A stretch of 64,000 nucleotides of DNA, taken from contig NZ_JAVFJK010000013.1 in assembly GCF_030908215.1 (NCBI RefSeq), forward strand, positions 22,993 through 86,992. Reading direction: 5' to 3'. This stretch comes from Sinomonas sp. ASV486. Lineage in GTDB: Bacteria; Actinomycetota; Actinomycetes; Actinomycetales; Micrococcaceae. The notes below the pieces were generated by a model. The model was not told the DNA's origin, searched no databases, and saw only the letters and a program-made list of their open reading frames with translations. The position numbers and the translations under genes are program-made. Below, piece after piece: positions 50,252 through 59,710 of this stretch. Positions within the stretch are counted from its first letter, which is position 1; each line of letters begins with the position of its first letter.

Positions 50252-52351
50252 TCAGTTGGCGGTGTGCCGCCCCCGCGTTGCGAGGTACAGCGCCGCCTCC
50301 TTCTGGAGCGCCCGCTCGGCGGCGAGCTCTCCCTGGATCTCGGCGAGCGTCGCGGCCGTCTGGCTCTGCTCGGCCGCGAGCCGCTGCTGCGCGTCGAGCT
50401 GGTCCGCGATCCGCGACATCAGCTGGGCGAGCTGCGCCTGCTGGCGCCCCAGGAGCCGCTGGGTCTCCTGGATCGCTGCGAGGGTCTGCCCCTCGGCCCG
50501 GGCCGGGTGCTCCCCCGATGCCGGCTCTGACTCCGCGAGCAGGAGCCTGAGCTCGCTGTCCAGCTCGGCATCCTGCGGCTCGCTCCCGGCGAGCACCTCG
50601 CGGATTGCGGCCCGGCGCATGGCGGGCGACGGCGCGCCGGTCGCCTGGGGCGAGCCCGCATCCGGTGACGTGGTCGCCACAGGCGAGGACCCGCCGTCGT
50701 GCGCCGACACGGTGCCGTGCGGAGTATTGGCCGCGTCGGCGACGGCTGGCGCGACGGCAGGCGCGGACGCCGCAAGGACCTCGGCAGCCGAGGTGACGGC
50801 GGGAACCGTGCCCGTCGGGGGCTTGACGATGTCCACAGTGCGGCGCAGGGGGATCTCCTTGATGAAGAGGACCGCGAGGAGGGCCACGACCCCGATGACC
50901 GCGGCGATGAGGAACACGCGGGCCGTCGCGTCGCCGAACGCACCGCGGACGATGTCGGCGATCGGGCCAGGCATGTCCTTGAGGTCCATGCTGCCGCCAG
51001 CCGAGCCGCCGGCCGTCTTGATGCCGCGGTCGGCGAGGCCCTGGACCACGAGGTCGCCCGAGCGGTTGCTCAGGACGGCGCCGAGCACCGAGACGCCGAC
51101 CGCGCCGAAGACCGAGCGGAAGAACGCGACCGTGGAGCTCGCGGTGCCGATGTCCGAGGACCTGACCGTGTTCTGGACACCCAGGACGAGGTTCTGCATG
51201 GTCATGCCGAGGCCCAGACCGAGGACGGACGTGTAGACGCCCGTGAGCCAAAGCTCCGTGGTGTGGTCGATCGTGCCGAGCATTCCCAGGCCGGCAATCA
51301 TCAGGATCGAGCCGAGGACGAGGAATCGCTTCCACCGGCCGGTCCGGGTGATCATCTGGCCCGAGGCCACGGAGCCGATGAAGTTGCCGGCGATCATCGG
51401 AAGCGTCAGCAGGCCGGCCTCGGTGGGCGTGGCGCCGCGGGCCACCTGGAAATACTGGCCGAGGAACGAGGAGGAAGCGAACATCGCGACGCCGACGGCC
51501 GCAGACGCAACGATGCTGAGCGCCGTCGTGCGGTTGGCCACGATCTTGAGCGGGATGATCGGCATGGCCACGCGGCTCTCGACGATGACGAGCAGGATGA
51601 GCCCGACGACCGAGCCCCCGACCATCGCGGCCGTCTGCCAGCTCCACCAGTCGTAGTAGTCGGCCTTGCCAGCGAACGAGACCCAGACCAGGAGCGTGCT
51701 GACCGAGGCAGTGAGGAGGACGGCGCCGAGCCAGTCGATCTTCGCCGGGCGCTTGACGTGCTGGATCTTGAGCGTGATCTGGATCAGGATGAGCGCGACC
51801 ACGGCAAGGGGCACGCACACGAAGAACGTCCAGCGCCATCCGAGGGGCGAGTCGACGATGAAGCCGCCGAGGAGCGGGCCGCCGGCCGTCCCGACCGCCA
51901 TGACGGCGCCCATGTATCCGTTGTACTTGCCTCGATCGCGCGGCGGGATCATCGTGCCGATGATGGCCATGGCCATTGCGGTCAGACCGCCGAGGCCGAC
52001 GCCCTGGATGACGCGGGCGGAGATGAGCCATGGGATGTTCTGGGCGAAGCCGGCCAGAACGGAGCCGGCGACGAACACGACGATGTTCAGCTGCGTGAGG
52101 AGCTTCTTGTCGAAGAGGTCCGCGAGCTTGCCCCAGATCGGGGTGGTCACGGCATTCGCGAGCAGCGCGGCCGTGATGACCCACGCGAAGTCGGTCTGGG
52201 TGCCCTTGAGGTCCGCCATGATGGTCGGGAGGGCGTTGGCGACGATGGTCGAGGACAGGATTGCGGTGAAGAACGCTGCGAGCAAGCCCGTGAGGGCCTC
52301 GAGGATCTGCTTGTGGCTCATCTGCGGAGCCGCGGCCTCAACGGGCTGCAA
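50252..52351 (-). CDS. DHA2-family MFS drug exporter with coiled-coil C-terminal tail
   Basis: A 699-residue MFS protein. The first ~500 residues have fourteen predicted helices and DHA2 motifs: WVITAALLANAVTTPIWGKLADLFDKK (in part TPIWGKLADLFDKK) and the helix-5 antiporter motif RVIQGVGLGGLTAMA. After the last helix comes an unusual ~200-residue cytosolic tail: a low-complexity Ala/Pro/Ser part, then Gln/Leu heptad-like helices (AAIQETQRLLGRQQAQLAQL). Start is a TTG at 52351 preceded by GAAGGAGGAAG inside the MarR gene, overlapping it by 14 nt. ATG of MSHKQ further in is an alternative. Confidence 0.85.
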   Translation of the reverse strand: MQPVEAAAPQMSHKQILEALTGLLAAFFTAILSSTIVANALPTIMADLKGTQTDFAWVITAALLANAVTTPIWGKLADLFDKKLLTQLNIVVFVAGSVLAGFAQNIPWLISARVIQGVGLGGLTAMAMAIIGTMIPPRDRGKYNGYMGAVMAVGTAGGPLLGGFIVDSPLGWRWTFFVCVPLAVVALILIQITLKIQHVKRPAKIDWLGAVLLTASVSTLLVWVSFAGKADYYDWWSWQTAAMVGGSVVGLILLVIVESRVAMPIIPLKIVANRTTALSIVASAAVGVAMFASSSFLGQYFQVARGATPTEAGLLTLPMIAGNFIGSVASGQMITRTGRWKRFLVLGSILMIAGLGMLGTIDHTTELWLTGVYTSVLGLGLGMTMQNLVLGVQNTVRSSDIGTASSTVAFFRSVFGAVGVSVLGAVLSNRSGDLVVQGLADRGIKTAGGSAGGSMDLKDMPGPIADIVRGAFGDATARVFLIAAVIGVVALLAVLFIKEIPLRRTVDIVKPPTGTVPAVTSAAEVLAASAPAVAPAVADAANTPHGTVSAHDGGSSPVATTSPDAGSPQATGAPSPAMRRAAIREVLAGSEPQDAELDSELRLLLAESEPASGEHPARAEGQTLAAIQETQRLLGRQQAQLAQLMSRIADQLDAQQRLAAEQSQTAATLAEIQGELAAERALQKEAALYLATRGRHTAN

Positions 52352-52850
52352 GGGCTTCCTCCTTCGTGGTGGTCTGTGTGGTCTGGGGTGCCGAATGAGC
52401 GGGGCGCATGCGGTGCGAGCCGGCATGGAGTGCCTCGGAGAGCTGGCCGACCGCCGTCACTGCCGCGGAAGCCTGGTCCTCGTCCCAGCCGGCGAGGTAG
52501 CCCTGGAGCCGCGCGATGCGATGCTCCTCGACGTCCTCGAGCTGTGCCCTGCCAGCCTCTGTGAGCGCCACCAGCTGGGCCCTGCGGTCCTCGGGATCAC
52601 GACGCCGCTCGACCAGGCCGAGGCCTTCGAGCTCGGCGAGGTGCCTGCTGAGCACAGGCGCGCTCACGCCGAGCTTGCCCGCGAGGTCCACGGCACGTCC
52701 GCCGTACTCGGCGATCATGCGCAGGACGCCCTGCAACGCGACACCGAGGTCGCCGTGCTTGAGCTCGGTGCTCGACAGGCACCGGATCACCCGCTGCAGG
52801 TCGAAGACGCGGTGGATGAGCTCCCGTGCGGTGTCGGGATCGACAGGCAT
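52338..52850 (-). CDS. MarR-family regulator of the DHA2 exporter
   Basis: A 170-residue MarR protein: AVDLAGKLGVSAPVLSRHLAELEGLGLVERRRDPEDRRAQLVALT is a textbook winged helix (residues ~45-90). It lies upstream of and overlaps the exporter gene; the exporter Shine-Dalgarno sequence is inside it, so translation is coupled. ATG 52850 has AGGAGGGG upstream. Two similar TTGCTT...GCAA repeats over its promoter (52869-52881 and 52897-52908) are probable autoregulatory operators. Confidence 0.9.
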   Translation of the reverse strand: MPVDPDTARELIHRVFDLQRVIRCLSSTELKHGDLGVALQGVLRMIAEYGGRAVDLAGKLGVSAPVLSRHLAELEGLGLVERRRDPEDRRAQLVALTEAGRAQLEDVEEHRIARLQGYLAGWDEDQASAAVTAVGQLSEALHAGSHRMRPAHSAPQTTQTTTKEEALAAR

Positions 52851-52868
52851 GGCCCCTCCTAAGATTGA

Positions 52869-52909
52869 TTGCTTACCGCAACTATACACTGAATGGTTGC
52901 TTGTGCAAA
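52869..52909 (-). promoter_or_regulatory. MarR-exporter promoter with two related operators
   Basis: On the minus strand TTTGCA (52904-52909), 17-nt spacer and TATAGT (52881-52886) form the promoter. TTGCTTACCGCAA (52869-52881) and TTGCTTGTGCAA (52897-52908) are similar imperfect inverted repeats touching -10 and -35. Confidence 0.6.
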
Positions 52910-52970
52910 CTAATTCGATAGGTGACCTTAGTAACACCGGTGAGCGGGCGCCGTCGTGCCTTAACCACGT

Positions 52971-53043
52971 CTGGGGGTCACGTTCTGAAGGTCACGTGAT
53001 GTGCGTGACCCCCAGAAGGTGACCCCCAGGAGGTGACTCCCAG
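52971..53043. repeat. GTGACCCCCAG direct and inverted repeats
   Basis: CTGGGGGTCAC (52971-52981) is the inverse of GTGACCCCCAG (53005-53015), and two further direct copies follow (GGTGACCCCCAG at 53019-53030, GGTGACTCCCAG at 53032-53043). The hairpin and repeats fill the space before the TPP enzyme stop. Confidence 0.6.
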
Positions 53044-53061
53044 ACGGGAGGCGGGCTTGCG

Positions 53062-54864
53062 CTAGGACTCCAGGTGAGTCGGAGCGAACATCTTGAGCAG
53101 CGTCTCGACCACGACGACGTTCGGCCCGTCTGCGGCGAAGCCCTCCTCGAGCGCCTCACGCACGTGCTCTGGCGCCACGCGCTTCGCGGGGACTCCGAAG
53201 GACTCGGCGAGCGCCACGAAGTCCGGCCGGGCGAGCTCCGTCGCGGTGGCCTTTCCGAAGGCCCCGACCATGTACTCGCGCAGGATCCCGTAGCCCCCGT
53301 CGTCCACGATGAGCCATGTGACCGGGACGTTGTGCTGCTTGGCCGTCGCGAGCTCGGAGATCGAATACATCGCCGAGCCGTCGCCGGACACCGCGAGGAC
53401 GCGCGCGGGCTTCCCCGTCGTCGCGAGCCCCACGGCACCGCCGATCGCCGCGGGGAAGCCGAAGCCGAGCCCACCCGCACCCTGCGCCGAGTGGAACTGG
53501 CCCTGCCGGGCGTCCCAGCAGCTCCACGCCCAGTACGCGGAGATGGTCATGTCCCAGAACGTCTGCATCTCGTCCGGCACAGCTGCGCGGATGTCGGCCA
53601 TGAACTGCAGTTCCTTGGCAAGGTCCTGCGACTCGAGCCTCGCGCGGACCTTTGCGAGCGATTCGGCGACGAGAGCCTCGGGCGCCTTGCCGTGCCAGTC
53701 CGGCACGGGCCGCTGGCCATTGTGCGACGGCGTCGTGCCGAGTGCCGAGTTGAGGGCGGCAAGCGCCTGCCCAGCATCGGCGCGGATGCCCAGGCCCGGG
53801 CGGTTGGACTCGAGGACGCGCGGCTCGGCGTCGATCTGGATGATCCGGCCGCGCGGTTCGAAGGTGAAGTAGTTCGAGGTGACCTCGCCGAGCGAGGAGC
53901 CGACGACCACGAGCACGTCCGCATCCTCGAGCACATCGGTCATGTACCGGTCCTCGATCCAGGACTGGAGCGAGAGCGGGTGCTCCCACGGGAACGCGCC
54001 GTTGCCGCCGGGCGTGCAGATCACCGGCGCGCGCAGCTGCTCCGCGAGGTCGAGGAGCGCCTTCTCGGCGCGCCCGCGCCGCGTCCCGCCCCCGGCGATG
54101 ATCGCCGGGCGCTTCGCCTCACGCAGCCACTTGACCGCCTCGCGCACGAGCTCGACGCGCGGCGGGTTGTCCGCGGCCTCGGCGAGCGCGTCCTCGACCG
54201 GCGGGACCACGATGGGATCGAGCAGCACGTTCTGCGGAATCTCGACCCACACCGGCCCCTGGGGCGAGGAGATCGCGTCGGTCCACGCGTCCTGGATCGC
54301 GCTCGGGATGCCCGAGGCGTGCTGGATGAGCCGCTGGCTCTTCGTGACGTTCGCGGCCGAGGCCTTCTGGTCGTCGAGCTGGTGCAGCATTCCCTTGCGG
54401 CGGGCGCCAAGTCCATCGAGCGGAATCTGGCTCGCGATCACGACCATCGGCACGCCGGTCGCGTAGGCCTCCTGAAGGCCCGCGAGCGAGGTGAGCGCGC
54501 CGGGGCCGGTCGAGAGGAACAGGACGCCGACCTCGCCCGTGGCGCGCGAGTAGCCGTCCGCCGCGAACGCCGAGTTGTTCTCGACGCGGCTCGAAACGAA
54601 GTGCAGGTGGCCGCGCCCCATGGCATCGAACAGGCCGAGCGCGTGCTGGCCCGGGATGCCGAAAACGGTCTTCGCGCCGAGCGCCTCGAGGGTCTCCACC
54701 ACGAGGTCCCCGCCGTTGCGCAGGGGTGCCTCCACGTGGACGTCGTCACGCACGACGGCGGACTGGTCGCCCGCCGCTCCCGCGTCACCCTGGTTTCGGG
54801 TGCGCTCAACCACCGTTGCGCGCGCCTGGGCGTCCCCCGCCCACGGCGACTCGACCGGGCTCAC
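53062..54864 (-). CDS. thiamine-pyrophosphate-dependent enzyme, acetolactate-synthase-like
   Basis: A 600-residue three-domain TPP enzyme. The catalytic Glu region is [19 protein letters not shown], the central FAD-like Rossmann domain begins [13 protein letters not shown], and the TPP/Mg motif is [19 protein letters not shown]...VDDGGYG (GDG and later DDGGY in place of NDGGY). Overall length and order match acetolactate synthase/glyoxylate carboligase/sulphoacetaldehyde acetyltransferase relatives; substrate unknown. GTG 54864 overlaps the agmatinase-family stop (GTGA), so both act in one pathway, presumably carboligation or cleavage of an agmatine or guanidino-acid product. Confidence 0.8.
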   Translation of the reverse strand: MSPVESPWAGDAQARATVVERTRNQGDAGAAGDQSAVVRDDVHVEAPLRNGGDLVVETLEALGAKTVFGIPGQHALGLFDAMGRGHLHFVSSRVENNSAFAADGYSRATGEVGVLFLSTGPGALTSLAGLQEAYATGVPMVVIASQIPLDGLGARRKGMLHQLDDQKASAANVTKSQRLIQHASGIPSAIQDAWTDAISSPQGPVWVEIPQNVLLDPIVVPPVEDALAEAADNPPRVELVREAVKWLREAKRPAIIAGGGTRRGRAEKALLDLAEQLRAPVICTPGGNGAFPWEHPLSLQSWIEDRYMTDVLEDADVLVVVGSSLGEVTSNYFTFEPRGRIIQIDAEPRVLESNRPGLGIRADAGQALAALNSALGTTPSHNGQRPVPDWHGKAPEALVAESLAKVRARLESQDLAKELQFMADIRAAVPDEMQTFWDMTISAYWAWSCWDARQGQFHSAQGAGGLGFGFPAAIGGAVGLATTGKPARVLAVSGDGSAMYSISELATAKQHNVPVTWLIVDDGGYGILREYMVGAFGKATATELARPDFVALAESFGVPAKRVAPEHVREALEEGFAADGPNVVVVETLLKMFAPTHLES

Positions 54865-55910
54865 TGGGCACCCGCCGTCGTGCCCTGTGCAGCGGCACCG
54901 GAGCTGGCCCTGCGGTCGACTGCACTGTTCGCCTTCGGCAGCTCGCTCATGAGCGTCACGAGGTCGTAGGCGACGTGGCTCGCGGCGACGCCGGTGATCT
55001 CGGCGTGGTCGTAGGCCGGGGCGACCTCGACGACGTCGGCTCCGACGAGGTTGAGCCCGCGCAGGCCGCGCAGGATCTCGAGGAGCTCGCGGCTCGTGAT
55101 GCCGCCGGCCTCGGGCGTGCCCGTGCCGGGGGCGTGGGCGGGGTCGAGGACGTCGATGTCCACCGAGACGTAGAGGGGACGGCCGCCGATGCGGTCGCGC
55201 AGCTTGGCGACGACCTCGCGCACGCCCTGGTAGTAGACGTCGGAGGAGGTCACGATGCCGAAGCCGAAGCGGCGGTCGTCCTCGAGGTCGCGCTTGCCGT
55301 ACAGCGGTCCGCGGGTGCCGACGTGGGAGATCGCGTCGGTATCGAGGATGCCCTCCTCGACGGCGCGGCGGAACGGGGTGCCGTGCGTGTACTCGGCGCC
55401 GAAGTAGGTGTCCCACGTGTCGAGGTGGGCGTCGAAGTGCAGGAGTGCCACGGGCTCGCCGGCGCGCTCGGACGCGGCGCGCAGCAGCGGCAGGGCGATC
55501 GTATGGTCACCGCCGATCGTGAGGAGGCGCGCGCCGTCGGCCGTCAGGTCCAGGGCGTTGTGCTGGATCGTCTCGATGGCCTCGTGGATGTTGAAGGGGT
55601 TGACGGCCATGTCCCCCGCGTCGGCGACCTGCGCGTTCGCGAACGGCGAGGCGTCCAGCGCGGGGTTGTACGGGCGCAGGAGGCGGCTCGCCTCGCGGAC
55701 ATGGTTCGCGCCGAAGCGCGCGCCCGGGCGGTAGGACACGCCGGCGTCGAACGGGACGCCGACGATCGCGATGTCCGTCTGTCCCACCTGGTCCAGCCGG
55801 GGCAGGCGGGCGAACGTCGCCGCTCCGGCGAAGCGCGGGACGCGGGACGAATCGATGGGACCGAGGTTGCCGTTCTCCTCGATGCGCAGCTCTTCCAAGG
55901 GCACCTCCAT
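54861..55910 (-). CDS. agmatinase/guanidinobutyrase-family ureohydrolase
   Basis: A 349-residue ureohydrolase. The binuclear Mn ligands are visible in [21 protein letters not shown] and [17 protein letters not shown]. It hydrolyses a guanidino group to urea; sequence does not decide among agmatine, guanidinobutyrate and others. ATG 55910 is preferred; GTG at 55934 would fall inside a palindrome. The gene is first of a two-gene operon with the TPP enzyme. No polyamine gene is adjacent. Confidence 0.85.
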   Translation of the reverse strand: MEVPLEELRIEENGNLGPIDSSRVPRFAGAATFARLPRLDQVGQTDIAIVGVPFDAGVSYRPGARFGANHVREASRLLRPYNPALDASPFANAQVADAGDMAVNPFNIHEAIETIQHNALDLTADGARLLTIGGDHTIALPLLRAASERAGEPVALLHFDAHLDTWDTYFGAEYTHGTPFRRAVEEGILDTDAISHVGTRGPLYGKRDLEDDRRFGFGIVTSSDVYYQGVREVVAKLRDRIGGRPLYVSVDIDVLDPAHAPGTGTPEAGGITSRELLEILRGLRGLNLVGADVVEVAPAYDHAEITGVAASHVAYDLVTLMSELPKANSAVDRRASSGAAAQGTTAGAQ

Positions 55911-55916
55911 TGATGC

Positions 55917-55937
55917 AGTGTGGCTGTGATCCACACT
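55917..55937. promoter_or_regulatory. palindrome at the ureohydrolase promoter
   Basis: AGTGTGG-N7-CCACACT, perfect 7-bp arms, directly upstream of the ATG at 55910 on the minus strand. Candidate operator for an unlinked or distant regulator. Confidence 0.6.
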
Positions 55938-55980
55938 ACAGGAAAAGTTGCCTCATATGCACCCCTTGTTTACGCGGACA

Positions 55981-56703
55981 CTATCCCGCCGTGAGACTCA
56001 GGACGGCAGACCTCACCTGCTGCCCCTCCTTCGAGGCCCACCACGCCTTGGCATTGTCCACGCTCCCGCACTTGTTGAGGTCCTCGCCGCCAAGCCAGAC
56101 AGTGATGAAGTATGGGGGTTGCACGGCGCCCGGCCCGACGGGCACAGGGCCCCCCGGGGGAAGGCCTCCGGCAACGCCCGCCCCGTCCGATGGCACCTGC
56201 GAAGAGATCCGCAGCCAGCAGACCGTGCCGGGCCCGCCCGCCGGTTGGGGCACCTCGGCGAAGTACGCGTACTGGTACCCCGCGAAGCCGCCCGCAGCGA
56301 GACCGGGGAGCGCGCCCGATTCGATGACCGTGCGCTGCACGGGCCACCCGACGTCATAGGCCCCGGAATTGATCTGCACCGTGACGACGGGCTTCCCTGA
56401 GGCATCCTTGAACGCGGCGGACTCCCCCGTGCCGCCCATGCCGGCGTAGGTCTTCGCGTCAACTATCCAGCCCGACGGATAGCGCAGGCTCAGCTTCTGG
56501 GTGGTGAAGGAGAACGTCGCCAGATTCTCGGTGGGAGTCGGGGTCGGGGTCGGCGTGGGCGTCGCGCTCGCTGTGGCGGACGACGGCGGCGCAGTGCCCT
56601 GCGTCGTCGTCTGCGGTGAGGCTTGAGGCGCCCCGCAGGCGGCCAACGCCGCCGCGAGCGCGAGGGCTGCGGCGGCCTTGAAGGAGGAATGGCGTCGAGT
56701 CAT
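55981..56703 (-). CDS. lipoprotein of unknown function
   Basis: A 240-residue lipoprotein. The signal MTRRHSSFKAAAALALAAALAAC (lipobox LAAC, about residues 20-23) is followed by a low-complexity Ser/Thr/Pro tether with (TP)n repeats to about residue 58, and a globular domain (FSFTTQKLSLRYPSGWIV...) with three cysteines. No enzymatic motif. ATG 56703 has GAGAGGA upstream; the longer frame to 56727 is unnecessary. Confidence 0.8.
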   Translation of the reverse strand: MTRRHSSFKAAAALALAAALAACGAPQASPQTTTQGTAPPSSATASATPTPTPTPTPTENLATFSFTTQKLSLRYPSGWIVDAKTYAGMGGTGESAAFKDASGKPVVTVQINSGAYDVGWPVQRTVIESGALPGLAAGGFAGYQYAYFAEVPQPAGGPGTVCWLRISSQVPSDGAGVAGGLPPGGPVPVGPGAVQPPYFITVWLGGEDLNKCGSVDNAKAWWASKEGQQVRSAVLSLTAG

Positions 56704-56948
56704 GGCCGGTCCTCTCACCTGACGCATGGTGCCTGCCTACATTGTCGGCCCCGAGCGATCTGCAGGGTAGAAGCTACGCCATGGCCAACGAACCCGGGAG
56801 CCTGTCACGGAACCCGGATAGCAGGTGCGCACGCGCCGTCGTGGGCCCCACCGGCGCTAAGGTTCCATAAAGAGCAGTTCCCGCCGGTTCGCCGTGGCCT
56901 ACGCTCCAAGCTGCAGCACCCCCATATTCCGAGAGATCAGCAGGAGCC

Positions 56949-58925
56949 ATGTCCACTCTCATGCGGCCACCGGCCGAACCGTCACCGCGCCGCAGGAATC
57001 GCAGATCCAGCTTCAGGCAGTGGCTCCTCGAGGGAATGCCGGAATCCGCGGGCAAGCGGCAGGGCCCCCACGGCGTCCCGCACGAGGACCACAAGCCCTC
57101 CTCATGGTGGCGGGTGATGTGCCTCACTGGCGTCGACTACTTCTCAACGCTCGGCTACCAGCCGGCTATCGCCGCGCTCGCCGCCGGACTTCTCGCGCCG
57201 CTGGCCACGATCATCCTCGTGGTCGTGACGCTGGCTGGCGCTCTCCCGGTATACCGGCGCGTGGCCCGCGAGAGCCACCGCGGCGAGGGGTCCATCGCGA
57301 TGCTCGAGCGACTCATGCCGCGTTGGACGGGCAAGCTGTTCGTTCTCGCGCTCCTCGGCTTCGCTGCAACCGACTTCATGATCACCATGACACTCTCCGC
57401 GGCCGACGCGAGCGCGCACCTCATCGAGAACCCCTTCGCGCCCCCGGCGCTGCACGGGCAGCAGATCACCATCACGCTCGTGCTCATCGCGGCCCTCGGG
57501 ATCGTGTTCCTGCGCGGGTTCAAGGAGGCCATCAACGTCGCCGTCGTGCTCGTGGGCATCTACCTCGCGCTCAACGCGGTGGTCGTCGGGACTGCCGTGG
57601 TGCGCGTTCTGACCGAAGGGGCCATGGTCACCGACTGGTGGGGGGCGCTCACCACCCAGCACAGCAACCCGCTGATCATGGTGGGGATCGCCCTCATCGT
57701 GTTCCCGAAGCTTGCCCTCGGCCTCTCCGGCTTCGAGACCGGCGTCGCCGTCATGCCCCAGGTCAAGGGAGACCCGAGCGACACCGAGGAGAACCCCACG
57801 GGCCGTATCCGCGGAACGCACCACCTGCTGACCACGGCCGCCCTCATCATGTCCGCGTTCCTGATCACCTCGAGCTTCGCGACGACCATCCTGATCCCCG
57901 CCGCGGAGTTCGAGGACGGAGGAAAGGCCAACGGGCGCGCGCTCGCATACCTCGCGCATCAGTTCTTCGGCGACGGGTTCGGGACCGTTTATGACGTCTC
58001 GACGATCGCGATCCTGTGGTTCGCGGGAGCATCCGCCATGGCCGGACTGCTCAACCTCGTGCCCCGATACCTTCCGCGTTACGGTATGGCTCCGACGTGG
58101 GCGCGCGCCGTCCGGCCCCTCGTTCTCGTCTTCACGGCGATCGGCTTCCTCATCACATGGATCTTCGAGGCGAGCGTCGATGCGCAGGGCGGAGCGTATG
58201 CGACCGGCGTCCTCGTGCTCATGACGTCCGCCGCAGTGGCCGTGACGCTGTCCGCGCGGCACAAGAAGCAGAAGGCCCAGATGTGGGCGTTCGGCATAGT
58301 GAGCGCCGTGTTCGTCTATACCACCGTCGCCAACGTCGTGGAGCGCCCGGACGGCATCCGCATCGCTGCGCTGTTCATCGTGGGGATCCTCGTCGTCTCG
58401 TTTGCCTCCCGCGTGGGGCGCTCGTTCGAGCTGCGCGCCACCCATGTGCGCCTCGACGAGCAGGCGCTCGAATTCCTCGCGGACACGGACCAAGGCCCCA
58501 TCCGACTCATCGCCCACGAACCGAAGCGGCTTGACTCAGACCGGTACCGGTCGAAGCTTGAACACGCCCGCGCGGCCAACCACCTGCCCGAGGACGCGGA
58601 CATCCTGTTCATCGAGGTCGTCGTGGACGACTCCTCCGAATTCGAGCAGGAGCTCGACATCCATGGCGTCAAGCGCCACGGCTTCAAGGTCCTCGAGGTG
58701 CACTCCAGCAACGTGCCCAACACCCTTGCCGCGATCCTCCTGCACCTGCGCAACGTCACGGGACTCATGCCGCACATCTACTTCCGCTGGACCGAGGGGA
58801 ACCCGGTGGCGAACCTCACCAAGTTCCTGTTCTTCGGCGAGGGCGAGATTGCGCCTGTGACTCGCGAGGTGCTGCGCGAGGCGGAGCCGGACATCACCGA
58901 GCGCCCCTGGGTGCACGTGGGCTGA
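56949..58925 (+). CDS. APC-superfamily permease with large cytosolic C-terminal domain
   Basis: A 658-residue protein. A basic N-tail precedes about twelve helices (70-480) starting [20 protein letters not shown], the unwound-helix-1 pattern of amino-acid/polyamine/cation transporters; the last ~180 residues (from [20 protein letters not shown]) are a soluble α/β domain with [21 protein letters not shown]. This layout recalls KimA-type potassium transporters and BasC-like carriers; substrate not known. I saw no c-di-AMP riboswitch in the leader. ATG 56949 has CAGGAG 6 nt upstream. Confidence 0.85.
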   Translation: MSTLMRPPAEPSPRRRNRRSSFRQWLLEGMPESAGKRQGPHGVPHEDHKPSSWWRVMCLTGVDYFSTLGYQPAIAALAAGLLAPLATIILVVVTLAGALPVYRRVARESHRGEGSIAMLERLMPRWTGKLFVLALLGFAATDFMITMTLSAADASAHLIENPFAPPALHGQQITITLVLIAALGIVFLRGFKEAINVAVVLVGIYLALNAVVVGTAVVRVLTEGAMVTDWWGALTTQHSNPLIMVGIALIVFPKLALGLSGFETGVAVMPQVKGDPSDTEENPTGRIRGTHHLLTTAALIMSAFLITSSFATTILIPAAEFEDGGKANGRALAYLAHQFFGDGFGTVYDVSTIAILWFAGASAMAGLLNLVPRYLPRYGMAPTWARAVRPLVLVFTAIGFLITWIFEASVDAQGGAYATGVLVLMTSAAVAVTLSARHKKQKAQMWAFGIVSAVFVYTTVANVVERPDGIRIAALFIVGILVVSFASRVGRSFELRATHVRLDEQALEFLADTDQGPIRLIAHEPKRLDSDRYRSKLEHARAANHLPEDADILFIEVVVDDSSEFEQELDIHGVKRHGFKVLEVHSSNVPNTLAAILLHLRNVTGLMPHIYFRWTEGNPVANLTKFLFFGEGEIAPVTREVLREAEPDITERPWVHVG

Positions 58926-58949
58926 TACGCCTCTGGCGTCCTCCCCGCA

Positions 58950-58983
58950 CGTTCCCGCCCGGTTGCCGACGCCGCTGGCAACC
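58950..58983. repeat. GCGGGAACG repeat copy and small hairpin after the APC permease
   Basis: CGTTCCCGCCCGGTTGCC (58950-58967) is the complement of a GGCAACCGGGCGGGAACG unit, the fourth copy of the family found at 18517-18607. Its GGTTGCC also pairs with GGCAACC (58977-58983) to make a hairpin that may terminate the permease transcript. Confidence 0.55.
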
Positions 58984-59024
58984 TACTCGCGCCCCTCATG
59001 GGGCCACAGAGAAAGGCCAATGCC

Positions 59025-59627
59025 ATGAAGGCCTTCTACAACCTCTGGTACCGCCACGGCACGCCGCCCTGGGTGGGACCCGCCAGAAGCGAACTCGTCC
59101 GGCTTGTCGAATCGGGCCGCGTCCCGCCCGGTCGCTCCCTCGACCTCGGCTGCGGCGAAGGGGACAACTCGATATTCCTCGCCCAACATGGCTTCGATGC
59201 AACAGCTATCGACTTCGCGCCGGCAGCCCTCGTGAAGGCGAGGGCCAAGGCGGAGGCTGCGGGCGTCGCGGTGCGCTTCGTGGAGGATGACCTCACGCGC
59301 ATGAGCAACGTGGCTGGGCCATTCGACGTGCTCGTCGACTACGGCTCGTTCGACGATCTGAGCATCCAAGACCGCGACTCATACATGCGGGCCGTGGTGC
59401 CGCTGCTGCGCTCGGGCGGGCTGTTCCTGCTCTGGTGCTTCGAATGGATTCCGTCGCGGTGGGAGCGCGCGGCCGTCGCGGCGCTGCCGTTCGGGCAGAT
59501 GGCGCTGCTCCCGGGCGAGGTAGAGCGCCGGTTCGGGGCTGAATTCGCGATCGAGCGGGTTGCAGGGGAGTCCGGACTGCGTGGGTGGCCGCACGGCTGG
59601 GCGGCGTACTTGATGACGCGGAAGTAG
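59025..59627 (+). CDS. class I SAM-dependent methyltransferase
   Basis: A 200-residue Rossmann methyltransferase with motif I LDLGCGEGDNSIFLAQHG (about 40-57), post-motif acidic DFAP and motif IV-region FDVLVDYGSFDDL. It is similar to small SAM methyltransferases of thiopurine-methyltransferase/UbiE type; the substrate is unknown. ATG 59025 has GAGAAAGG upstream. It converges on the XRE-cupin gene. Confidence 0.85.
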   Translation: MKAFYNLWYRHGTPPWVGPARSELVRLVESGRVPPGRSLDLGCGEGDNSIFLAQHGFDATAIDFAPAALVKARAKAEAAGVAVRFVEDDLTRMSNVAGPFDVLVDYGSFDDLSIQDRDSYMRAVVPLLRSGGLFLLWCFEWIPSRWERAAVAALPFGQMALLPGEVERRFGAEFAIERVAGESGLRGWPHGWAAYLMTRK

Positions 59628-59710
59628 GGACCGCGTGACGCGTGCCCCACCGGGCGGGTCCGCGTGCAACACCGCATACGCGAGCGAGAAGCATCTGGAA
59701 CGGGCGGGCG

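Noticed and set aside
53062..55416. Very long TPP enzyme with a 180-residue N-terminal extension
   Set aside because: The upstream part is the antisense-like reading of the ureohydrolase gene; the GTG at 54864 overlapping its stop is the natural start.
56728..56948. c-di-AMP (ydaO) riboswitch before the APC transporter
   Set aside because: I looked for the conserved stem and GGG/GAA-rich core elements and did not find them; only G+C-rich sequence and a TAAGGT hexamer are visible.
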